22,158 nt of DNA, taken from the NCBI GenBank assembly GCA_002394525.1, contig DGUF01000202.1, forward strand, positions 1-22,158, given 5' to 3'. The stretch is from Lachnospiraceae bacterium UBA4317 (GTDB lineage: Bacteria; Bacillota_A; Clostridia; Lachnospirales; Lachnospiraceae). The position numbers and the translations under genes were made by a program. Of the stretch, positions 6,683 through 13,265 are shown piece after piece. The notes below the pieces were generated by a model. The model was not told the DNA's origin. It saw only the letters and a program-made list of their open reading frames with translations, and did no database searches. Position 1 is the first letter of the stretch; each line of letters starts with the position of its first letter.

Positions 6683-7702
6683 ATGAAGAAAAAACTCGCT
6701 ATGCTGTTTGTCCTGATCATGGTCATGACCTGCATGCCTGTTATGGCGGCGGGAACCCAGGCCGGCCAGGCGGCAGTCGCTACGGAGTCTGTATCTGTCA
6801 ACGCAGCCAAAAACGGCTGGGTCAAATCCGGCAAGTACTATATGTACTATGTGAACGGAAAATACTATAAAAACGGCATCTACAAGATCGGCGGCAAGCT
6901 CTACGGCTTCAATGCCAACGGCAGGCTCCTGTGCAAGTGGTTCAAACTCTATGGATCCACCTACTACGGCAGCGTGACCAGCGGAGCAGTGGGCGTCGGC
7001 CAGGTCCTGACCGGCTACCGCAAGATCGGCAATGATTACTACTATCTGGATCCCGCCAAAAAGGGCCGTGTGACCAGGGGCTTTGTCCGCATCGGCAAGA
7101 AGCTCTACTACTTCGGCCAGGCCGACGGCAAGCAGCGCCGCACCAAGGGCTGGTTCTACTACGGCAATGCCATGTACTATGTCAAGTCCGACGGAACCAT
7201 TGCGACCAACACCACGATCGACGGTTACAAGATCGGCGCGAGCGGAGCTGTGACGGATGTCAACGGCATGGACAAGAAGGCCCAGGGCTACAGCAGCAAC
7301 ACCCGCTACCTGATCCTCGTCAACAAGAAAAAACACCTGGTCAACATCTATCAGGGCTCTCAGGGCCACTGGGTAGCAGTCAGAAGGAATATCCTCTGCA
7401 CGATCGGCAAGAGCTCCACACCGTCTCCTTCCGGCAGCTTCCGCCTGGACCACAAGAGCTCCAAGGCCTATGGCTATAAGGATTTCAAGGCGTCGACCGT
7501 CTTCTATGCGACCAGAATCTCCGCAGGCAACTACTTCCATTCCATCCTCTACAGGCTGGGATGCAGGAATCCCTACACACACAGCCCCAAGGATGCTTCT
7601 CTCGGCAAGAGCAAATCCAACAGCTGCATCCGTCTTCCTCTGGATGACGCCAAGTTCATCCACCAGAAGACTCCCACCAGGACCCGTGTGATCGTCTACT
7701 AA
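6683..7702 (+). CDS. Secreted L,D-transpeptidase with N-terminal wall-binding repeats (copy 2)
   Basis: 339 residues and collinear with the preceding gene along its entire length, so a tandem duplication. The signal peptide is MKKKLAMLFVLIMVMTCMPV. The same aromatic repeats follow (KYYKNGIYKIGGKLYGFN, GYRKIGNDYYYLD, GFVRIGKKLYYFG). The YkuD domain holds His286 (YFHSILY) and Cys315 (SNSCIRL), again with Ser instead of Gly before Cys. Differences cluster just after the signal peptide and in the region between the repeats and YkuD; this copy has more Tyr in the repeats and a more basic surface (NKKKHLVN). AGGAG lies 8 nt before the ATG. Both copies should work at the cell wall; whether they differ in expression or substrate is unknown. 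Confidence 0.92.
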   Translation: MKKKLAMLFVLIMVMTCMPVMAAGTQAGQAAVATESVSVNAAKNGWVKSGKYYMYYVNGKYYKNGIYKIGGKLYGFNANGRLLCKWFKLYGSTYYGSVTSGAVGVGQVLTGYRKIGNDYYYLDPAKKGRVTRGFVRIGKKLYYFGQADGKQRRTKGWFYYGNAMYYVKSDGTIATNTTIDGYKIGASGAVTDVNGMDKKAQGYSSNTRYLILVNKKKHLVNIYQGSQGHWVAVRRNILCTIGKSSTPSPSGSFRLDHKSSKAYGYKDFKASTVFYATRISAGNYFHSILYRLGCRNPYTHSPKDASLGKSKSNSCIRLPLDDAKFIHQKTPTRTRVIVY

Positions 7703-7780
7703 GTTCAGAGGGGACCGCGAACCGGGACTTGAATAAGAAAGCAAAATACTGCAGATAAGAATGCAGAAGATTAAGCAGCA

Positions 7781-7819
7781 AAAAAGCTGCCGGACAGCTT
7801 GATTGTCCGGCAGCTTTTT
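7781..7819. terminator. Strong bidirectional terminator between converging units
   Basis: A perfect 16-bp stem, AAAAAGCTGCCGGACA with its complement, around a 7-nt loop. It ends in T runs on both strands. Flanking AGCAGC and GCTGCT can extend it further. It sits between the stop of the second transpeptidase (plus) and the stop of the gtrII-like gene (minus), so it can serve both. Confidence 0.9.
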
Positions 7820-7865
7820 GCTGCTTTTGTCTGTTTCATGTCGAAAGATCTTCTGGGAATATCTA

Positions 7866-9632
7866 TCAATCCAGGCGGCCGATGCAGACCAGGAGATAGT
7901 CGCCTCTGTCCAGGATCTGGAAGGGCTTCATGCCCAGCTCCAGGGCCTCCGCGTTATAGGGCTCGTGGTCCTTGCGGGAAAGGGCGGGGACATCAAAGTC
8001 GTAGCCATAATAAGCCAGGAAGCTTCCCATCAGTTTTCCGTCAAATTCCTCGTGGTACCAGTCGATTGCGGAGGAGACCGTGGTCTGTACCAGGGCGGGC
8101 GACTTCCAGGTCTCTGTTCCGTCTATTTTGTGGCGGATCCGGCGGTAGAGCCTGCCGGCCCGGGTATTGGCCATGTCGTGGGTGATGCTGTAGAGGGCGT
8201 CTCCGTTGGAAAAATTGCCGACGAAGATGACCGGCTTGGAGCTGTCATATTCGGTCGACAGGGTGTAGCCGATCTGCTGCATGACCGCGGCCTCGTTGTC
8301 GTAGCGCTGGTTGTTGAGGGCCAGGAAGCGGTGGAGGTGGGCCGCCTGCCGCCAGGTGATAAAGAGGAGCAGGACCAGGCCGCAGCGTCCGGCCAGGACC
8401 GGGAGAGTCCTGGAGGACAGGAGCCCGTCATTGATCAGACTGTAAAAGTCCTCGGCGCAGAGGTAAAAGACAAAGGCGCAGAAGACCATGAGGGTGATGG
8501 CGGTCCTGTAATACATGACAGTCCCCTGGATGATCGTGATCAAAAAGAGGGAGAGACCGATGCAGATTCCCAGAAAGACCGGGAGGAAGCTTCTGTTCTT
8601 CACGGCCAGATAAAAGGACCGGACCGCGAAGAGGACCGTGCAGAAGATAAAGATCGTGATGGGGAGGTTGATCAGGGAGGCGACGCCGTAATCGATCAGG
8701 ACTCCCTTGATCAGGTCGACGAGCTGCTGGCCGGTCAGGGGCCAGCTGACCTTGGTGGCGCCGGTGTGGGCGTACTTCAGATGCAGGACTGCCATGATGC
8801 CGTAGCCGATGATCAGACGCAGGATAAAGGCGATGACCAGGGGGGCGGCGAAGCGGAGGCCCTCGAAGAACCAGGCGGACCGGCTCTCCCTGTCTGTACT
8901 GCGGACGCAGTAGCGGTAGTAGAGGACGATCAGGACCGTGGTCACATAGACCGGAGCGATGGACTCGGCGCTGGAGATCACGGGGGTCAGCAGGATGCCT
9001 GCCGCAAGGCTGGTTTTCGCCAGGGCAGGGAGGCCGCCGGTCCCTGTTTTTCTGCCGGCCCCTGCTTTTCTGCCGGCCTCTGCTTTCCTGCCGGTCCCGG
9101 CGGGCTGCCGGGCGGCCTGGGCACTGCCGCTGCCTCTGACAGCCTCCGCCAGCGGACTTTCCGGAACGCACAGAAGCCACAGGATCAGGGCGAAGGTGCA
9201 AAAGAAGTCGCCGGGCACGATCAGGGTGCCGCCGCAGGTGAACTCCCAGATCTCACAGATGATGGGAAAGGTGATAAAGGAGCAGGAGGCGATGGTGTAG
9301 AGCAGGAACCGGTCCTTTTTGCCATTGATGGCGTAGAGGATGCAGGAAAAGGCGGTTCCTGCCAGCATCAGAAAGCAGACGCTGAGAAACTTGTCCAGGA
9401 AGGGGACACAGGACCCGAAGGAAAAGAGCTTTTTCCAGAGGACGGCGCCCCAGCGGAGCTCCTGCAGCCAGACGGTATCGTTCACATAGAGCGGAGTCGC
9501 AAGGTCGTCCGCTCCCACGGTCCGGTTGAGCATGGAGAATCCGTAAGAGCCGAAGGTATAAAAGAGCAGGGGGATCCAGAAGGCCCTCCTGCCGGCAATT
9601 TTTTCCTGAAATTCCTTTACAAGTGTATGCAT
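7866..9632 (-). CDS. GtrII-type membrane glucosyltransferase-domain protein
   Basis: 588 residues, with about ten hydrophobic segments over residues 18-430 and a soluble C-terminal part of about 150 residues predicted outside the membrane. The early loop motif NRTVGADDL (Asp42-Asp43), followed by a long outer loop, matches the glucosyltransferase GtrII family, integral-membrane GT-C-like enzymes that move a sugar from undecaprenyl phosphate to a surface polymer. It is the last gene of the amino-sugar operon, where it would play the ArnT or GtrC role. Residues about 177-200 are a Gly/Arg/Lys/Ala low-complexity loop made of 18-bp repeats. AGAGG is 8 nt before the ATG. The acceptor (teichoic acid, wall polysaccharide or lipid) cannot be read from sequence. 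Confidence 0.85.
   Translation of the reverse strand: MHTLVKEFQEKIAGRRAFWIPLLFYTFGSYGFSMLNRTVGADDLATPLYVNDTVWLQELRWGAVLWKKLFSFGSCVPFLDKFLSVCFLMLAGTAFSCILYAINGKKDRFLLYTIASCSFITFPIICEIWEFTCGGTLIVPGDFFCTFALILWLLCVPESPLAEAVRGSGSAQAARQPAGTGRKAEAGRKAGAGRKTGTGGLPALAKTSLAAGILLTPVISSAESIAPVYVTTVLIVLYYRYCVRSTDRESRSAWFFEGLRFAAPLVIAFILRLIIGYGIMAVLHLKYAHTGATKVSWPLTGQQLVDLIKGVLIDYGVASLINLPITIFIFCTVLFAVRSFYLAVKNRSFLPVFLGICIGLSLFLITIIQGTVMYYRTAITLMVFCAFVFYLCAEDFYSLINDGLLSSRTLPVLAGRCGLVLLLFITWRQAAHLHRFLALNNQRYDNEAAVMQQIGYTLSTEYDSSKPVIFVGNFSNGDALYSITHDMANTRAGRLYRRIRHKIDGTETWKSPALVQTTVSSAIDWYHEEFDGKLMGSFLAYYGYDFDVPALSRKDHEPYNAEALELGMKPFQILDRGDYLLVCIGRLD
9034..9100 (-). repeat. 18-bp in-frame tandem repeats in the gtrII-like gene
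   Basis: Three full units of the CTGCCGGCCCCTGCTTTT type and a partial fourth. On the coding strand they give AGRKxG-type hexapeptides in a loop between membrane segments. The reading frame is preserved because the unit is six codons. Confidence 0.85.
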
Positions 9633-9753
9633 AACATTTACCTCTGTCGATGCGGAAGGTTGGGGGCGGCAGGGATCCGGGGAAAAGCTCCGGCTATGAA
9701 AAAAGGGAGCGGGCCCGGAAAAGAGCGGCCCCGGAATAGGGGCTGTGCGCGGT

Positions 9754-10113
9754 TCAGAGTCTGGAGATCACGACCCCCAGAATGATGATGGCGACGCCGA
9801 GCGCCTTCCGGGCCGATACCTTCTCCTTGAGGATCAGGGCTCCCATGACAAAGACCCAGACAAAGCTGGTAGCTGTGATGCAGGGCATGACAGAGAGCGG
9901 CACGTAGCGCAGGGCCACCTGGTTGACGGCGAGGGTGAGAAAGAGCAGGCCGTAGGAGACGATGACGCGGATATTCAGGAATTTGCTGAAAAAACCCTTG
10001 TCCCCGGTCGTGTTGGCCTGGGTCTTGAGCAGGATCTGGCTCAGGGCCGTGATAAAGGCGCCGATGATGGCCGCGGCGTAGCAGATCTGCGGGGTGAGAA
10101 AGCTTGAGTTCAT
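9754..10113 (-). CDS. Small four-helix SMR/EamA-like membrane protein, ArnE/ArnF-like
   Basis: 119 residues with four predicted helices: about 8-30, 48-68, 72-94 and 99-118. The last two carry PLSVMPCITATSFVWVFV, GALILKEKVS and LGVAIIILGVVIS, typical of half-size drug/metabolite transporters (SMR, EamA, and ArnE/ArnF flippase subunits). Such proteins act as dimers. Its location between a bactoprenol glycosyltransferase and a GtrII-type transferase, beside a second protein of like size, argues for flipping an undecaprenyl-phosphate sugar rather than drug export. AAGGAG lies about 12 nt before the ATG, somewhat far, but no closer start fits. The following gene begins 121 nt later. Confidence 0.82.
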   Translation of the reverse strand: MNSSFLTPQICYAAAIIGAFITALSQILLKTQANTTGDKGFFSKFLNIRVIVSYGLLFLTLAVNQVALRYVPLSVMPCITATSFVWVFVMGALILKEKVSARKALGVAIIILGVVISRL

Positions 10114-10260
10114 AGTATGGATGGTACTCCTTTTCTGGCAGAGTTCCGGTTCGGGGATTGTCTGGCAGGAGGCTGTTCTGCCGGGGGATCAGACCGGGAC
10201 AGCGTTTTGACAGGATCCTGATTTGAAAGGGCGTGAACGGCAGCGACAGGACAGCTGGTC

Positions 10261-10334
10261 AGGGATTCTTGTGGAGGGAATCTTTTTCGAGAAGATTCTT
10301 TTCCAGGGAATCCTATTCAAGAGGGCCGTTTTCC
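10261..10334. repeat. Degenerate 15-bp tandem repeats between the two small transporter genes
   Basis: Units such as AGGGAATCTTTTTCG, AGAAGATTCTTTTCC, AGGGAATCCTATTCA and AGAGGGCCGTTTTCC follow one another at exactly 15 bp, after a 14-bp first unit. The last overlaps the 3' end of the upstream small transporter gene, so that protein's C-terminus lies in the array. The unit sequence is unrelated to the 15-bp array at 4986-5073. Confidence 0.7.
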
Positions 10335-10723
10335 GGAGGAGTTTCCGGAGACGGGTCCTCCCTGCGGTCATCCGAGACGCTGATCACCATGCCCAGGGAG
10401 ATCACGGCGATCCCGATGATCTGTTTGAGGGTGATGGTCTCGTGGAAGATCAGAACGGACCAGACAAAGAGCAGGATGTAGCTGAAGCCCCGCCGCAGAT
10501 AGGCGGTCGTCAGCGGGATCCGCTCCAGGATGAGCTGCCAGCAGACCGCATAAATGCCCAGGATGACGACGGCCAGGCCGAACCAGAAAAAGTATCCGGC
10601 GGAAAAGGTCTCGTAGCGCTGGGAGCCGATCTTGAGACAGGGAGAGGTCAGACTCTCCATGAAAACTGCAAAGGCGGCGAGCAGAAAGACGTTGCGCCGC
10701 TTGTCGAGAAAGTTTTTAAGCAA
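10313..10723 (-). CDS. Second small four-helix SMR/EamA-like membrane protein, TTG start
   Basis: 136 residues, four predicted helices (about 12-33, 43-64, 73-92 and 98-116), with LILERIPLTTAYLRRGFSYI and VLIFHETITLKQIIGIAVIS, the pattern of the half-size drug/metabolite transporter group including ArnE/ArnF. The C-terminal 20 residues are acidic and Pro-rich and lie in a repeat zone. The start is TTG: AGAGG sits 8 nt upstream, the same arrangement as in the gtrII-like gene, and no ATG or GTG is better placed. It differs clearly from the 119-residue neighbour, so the two probably form a heterodimer, as proposed for ArnE/ArnF. It lies 157 nt downstream of the ATP-grasp gene in the same operon. 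Confidence 0.8.
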   Translation of the reverse strand: MLKNFLDKRRNVFLLAAFAVFMESLTSPCLKIGSQRYETFSAGYFFWFGLAVVILGIYAVCWQLILERIPLTTAYLRRGFSYILLFVWSVLIFHETITLKQIIGIAVISLGMVISVSDDRREDPSPETPPENGPLE

Positions 10724-10760
10724 GTGTATTACCTCTTTTTGAGGGGGTGTTCCCCGGGGG

Positions 10761-10871
10761 CATCTTCGGATGCGGGAGAAGCTCCGTCCAGGGAATCATT
10801 TTCAGATGCGGGAGAGGCTCCGTTCCCCGGGATCATTTTCAGATGCGGAAGAGTATCCGTCCCGGGGGTAT
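10761..10871. repeat. Three degenerate 36-38 bp tandem repeats inside the operon
   Basis: Each unit begins CATYTTCRGATGCGGRAGAG and ends CCGTCC-CGGG-AT. Unit boundaries are 10761-10796, 10797-10833 and 10834-10871, with a partial unit before the first. Lengths of 36, 37 and 38 bp are not all multiples of three, so this is not a coding repeat. It fills the spacer between the ATP-grasp stop and the small transporter start, and contains no unique spacers between units. Confidence 0.75.
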
Positions 10872-10880
10872 TTCCGGACA

Positions 10881-12212
10881 TTACTCCCAGATGGGCTCCC
10901 GGATGCTGCCGTCGGGCGCCTGGATCTCTATGCGCAGGGTCCTGCGCACGGTCTCCATATTGGCCATGAGGGCCTCCCGGGTCGGACCGGAGACGATGAC
11001 GGCAAGGCGGGAGGTCTTGTCGGTCGCTCCCTCGTGGTTTTCCAGACCCGTATGCAGCTTTTCGAGCTGGTTGCGGTGGACAAAGGGCAGGGCGCAGACC
11101 TCCCTGATTCCGTCCGCGCGGACCACGCGGCCGATGGGGAGGTAAAAGGCCATATAGCCGCAGAACTGAAGCTGCGGGCGGATGTCCGGCATCTCCTTCT
11201 GCTGTCCCAGGGCCAGGTTGATGAGGAAGTCCTCGGTATTGAGCCCGCTCGACAGGTGGATGAGGTCGGAGGAGATAAAGACGCCGCCTCCGCGGGCAGC
11301 GGTCTCGATCAGATAGACCTCATCGCCCTCCATGATGTATTCGCTGTGGGTGATGCCCTGGCGCAGGCCGAAGCCGCGGATGATCCTCTCGTCGAGGGCC
11401 AGGACCTTGTCCCGCAGGGCATCATCGGCCGTGGTCGGGAAGATGCGGCTCTTGGCGGCAAAGGCGTCGGGAATGTCAAAATAGAGGGTGTCTCCGATGC
11501 AGAGCGTGTGGTATTCATAGTTCAGGACCAGGGATTCCACGACAAACTCGCGGCCGGTGGCAAACTGCTCGACGATCACATGGTGATTGCCGGACCAGCG
11601 GGCTGCCTCCGCGTATTTCTCCCGGATCTCCTCCTCGCAGGAGCAGACCTGGACGCCGCGGCTGCCCTGGGTATCCAGGGGCTTGATGATGACCCGGACC
11701 GCAGGGGTGCCGGTTCCGCGGGGGCCCTCCGCGCCTTCTGCGGAAGCGGCCGGATCCGGGGCGGACCCTGCCGCGGCTCTTCCGGCACAGAGCTCCTTAT
11801 AAAAGGCGACCGCCTCTTCCACGGAGGAGACGGTCCTGTTTTTCAGCTCGGGGATTCCGAGCTCAGCCAGCCGGGTCCTCATGCGGCTCTTGTCCGTAAA
11901 GAGAAGCCCGGTCTCGATGCCGATCCCGGGAAGGCCCATTTTTTCCGCGACATAAGCGACGCTGCGGACGGCAATATCGGTCTGGTCGGTGATGACTCCG
12001 TCGATTTCCTGCTCCCTGGCGTAGGCCAGGATGGCCTCCTCATCGCGGACATCGACGATGAGCCGGTCCGTGATATAGGGCTCGAAGGCGGCGGAGATGA
12101 CCGGCGCGGCCAAAAGGACATCACAGGACTCCGCGGCCTTCTGCACCAGGGGCAGCTGAAAGTCCCCGGCGCCTATGATGAGCAGCTTTTTCCTGCTGTT
12201 ATGTGTGGGCAT
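10881..12212 (-). CDS. ATP-grasp ligase, possible sugar-amine acylating enzyme
   Basis: 443 residues. An N-terminal Rossmann-like pre-ATP-grasp domain opens with KKLLIIGAGDFQLPLVQKA and contains DGVITDQTDIAVRSVAYVAE. The ATP-grasp fold spans about 110-320: VIIKPLDTQGSRGV (ATP-binding Lys), HHVIVEQFATGREFVVE, and YLIETAARGGG, where Glu and Arg of the metal-binding E-x-N-x-R pattern are kept and Asn is Ala. A C-terminal domain of about 120 residues follows. ATP-grasp enzymes of this carboxylate-amine ligase class join an acyl-phosphate to an amine. Between an amino-sugar aminotransferase/glycosyltransferase pair and flippase-like genes, acylation or aminoacylation of a 4-amino sugar is a reasonable inference. 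An Ala/Gly/Pro insert at about 139-168 looks recently expanded. AAGGAG precedes the ATG by 6 nt. Confidence 0.85.
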   Translation of the reverse strand: MPTHNSRKKLLIIGAGDFQLPLVQKAAESCDVLLAAPVISAAFEPYITDRLIVDVRDEEAILAYAREQEIDGVITDQTDIAVRSVAYVAEKMGLPGIGIETGLLFTDKSRMRTRLAELGIPELKNRTVSSVEEAVAFYKELCAGRAAAGSAPDPAASAEGAEGPRGTGTPAVRVIIKPLDTQGSRGVQVCSCEEEIREKYAEAARWSGNHHVIVEQFATGREFVVESLVLNYEYHTLCIGDTLYFDIPDAFAAKSRIFPTTADDALRDKVLALDERIIRGFGLRQGITHSEYIMEGDEVYLIETAARGGGVFISSDLIHLSSGLNTEDFLINLALGQQKEMPDIRPQLQFCGYMAFYLPIGRVVRADGIREVCALPFVHRNQLEKLHTGLENHEGATDKTSRLAVIVSGPTREALMANMETVRRTLRIEIQAPDGSIREPIWE

Positions 12213-12233
12213 AGATGGCTCCTTATTGGGTAT

Positions 12234-12302
12234 TAGCTGTTAGTTCTTTTTCTGGAAATGTGCGAAAAAAGCTAAAAGCTAATGGCTAAAAGCTAACAGC
12301 TA
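12234..12302 (-). repeat. TAGCTT-rich repeats and a 10-bp inverted repeat before the ATP-grasp gene
   Basis: TAGCTGTTAG (12234-12243) is perfectly complementary to CTAACAGCTA (12293-12302). Between them lie two copies of GGCTAAAAGCTAA-like sequence. The right arm covers the TAG stop of the glycosyltransferase, and the left arm ends a few bases before the ATP-grasp ribosome site, so the structure could affect coupling between the two. Confidence 0.6.
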
Positions 12303-13265
12303 CCTTTCATCCTCCCCCAGATTGATCTTTTCCCTGATCACGAACTGGGGGGAGTTGTTGAGTGAAATGTAGATCCTGCCGATGTATTCCCCGATCAGGC
12401 CCAGCATGAACATGATCATGCCGGTGGAGAAGAGGAGGACGGCCATGGTGGAGGAGTATCCCAGCGGGATGGCGGGATTGAGGAGCTTGCGGATGACGGT
12501 CCGCAGGCCCATGAGGACGCCCAGGATGGCCCAGAGGACGCCGATCCCCGTCGCCAGGCGGAGGGGCTTGACCGAGAAGGCGGTGAAGCTGTTCATCCAG
12601 AGCGAGAAGGACTTGCGGAAGCTGTAGTGGCCCACGCCGATGGTCCGGACCCGCTCCTCCATGTCCACATTGATGACGCGCCGGGTGGCGCGCAGCATGA
12701 GGCCGGACAGGTAGGGGTAGGGGTTGGTGTATTTGATGACTTCATCCTTGACGAATTTTTTCATCACGGAGAAGTTGGAGAATTTGAGGTTGGGGTCCTT
12801 GCCCAGAAGCCAGGTGGCGACGCGGTCATTGACGGCGGAGCCGAAGTTCTTGAAGGCGGACTGGGTCTTTTTGCGGTAGCGGGCGATGGCGACATCGTAG
12901 TTGCCGTTGAGCAGGGGGTCCATCAGGTCCCAGAGCCGGTCCGCCGGACACTGCTGGTCGTCGTCGATGAAGACGACGTAGTCGCCCTTGGCGTAGTGGC
13001 AGCCGCACATCAGAGCGTTGTGGCGGCCTCCGTTCTTGGCCAGGTCGATGACGGCGACTTTGGGGTCCCTGGCGGCGATCTCCCTGAGGACGCCCAGGAC
13101 ATTGTCGGGGGAGCAGTCGTTGACGGCCACGACCTGGTAGTCGAAGCCGGGCCTTTGGCCGACGACCTCGCGGATCTCGTCGATCACGAGTCCCACCGAG
13201 CCCTCGCTGGCGTAGCAGGGGATGATAAAGGATATCAGCTTTTTTGATGCTGTGCTATTATTCAT
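12300..13265 (-). CDS. GT2 family polyprenyl-phosphate glycosyltransferase (GtrB/ArnC/DPM1-like)
   Basis: 321 residues. A GT-A domain starts with ISFIIPCYASEGSVG and has VVAVNDCSPDN, the nucleotide-sugar and metal-binding FIDDDQQ (Asp101-103), and IARYRKKTQSAFKNFGSAVN, typical of enzymes that load a sugar on undecaprenyl phosphate. Two C-terminal membrane helices (about 238-262 and 273-297) and a short basic tail (FVIREKINLG) match GtrB/ArnC architecture. It would make the lipid-linked sugar on the cytosolic face. Its ATG overlaps the stop of the aminotransferase gene by 8 nt, implying translational coupling and a shared pathway, with the aminotransferase product as the likely sugar donor. 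The stop is TAG. Confidence 0.93.
   Translation of the reverse strand: MNNSTASKKLISFIIPCYASEGSVGLVIDEIREVVGQRPGFDYQVVAVNDCSPDNVLGVLREIAARDPKVAVIDLAKNGGRHNALMCGCHYAKGDYVVFIDDDQQCPADRLWDLMDPLLNGNYDVAIARYRKKTQSAFKNFGSAVNDRVATWLLGKDPNLKFSNFSVMKKFVKDEVIKYTNPYPYLSGLMLRATRRVINVDMEERVRTIGVGHYSFRKSFSLWMNSFTAFSVKPLRLATGIGVLWAILGVLMGLRTVIRKLLNPAIPLGYSSTMAVLLFSTGMIMFMLGLIGEYIGRIYISLNNSPQFVIREKINLGEDER

Noticed and set aside
7803..9785. A 660-codon open frame on the plus strand opposite the gtrII-like gene
   Set aside because: Its translation is Gly/Asp/Gln-rich without any family pattern, and it is the mirror of a well-supported membrane protein. GC-rich codon bias creates such antisense frames.
10761..10871. 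Repeats of 36-38 bp considered as a CRISPR array
   Set aside because: Units abut directly with no unique spacers, they are degenerate, and no cas gene is present.
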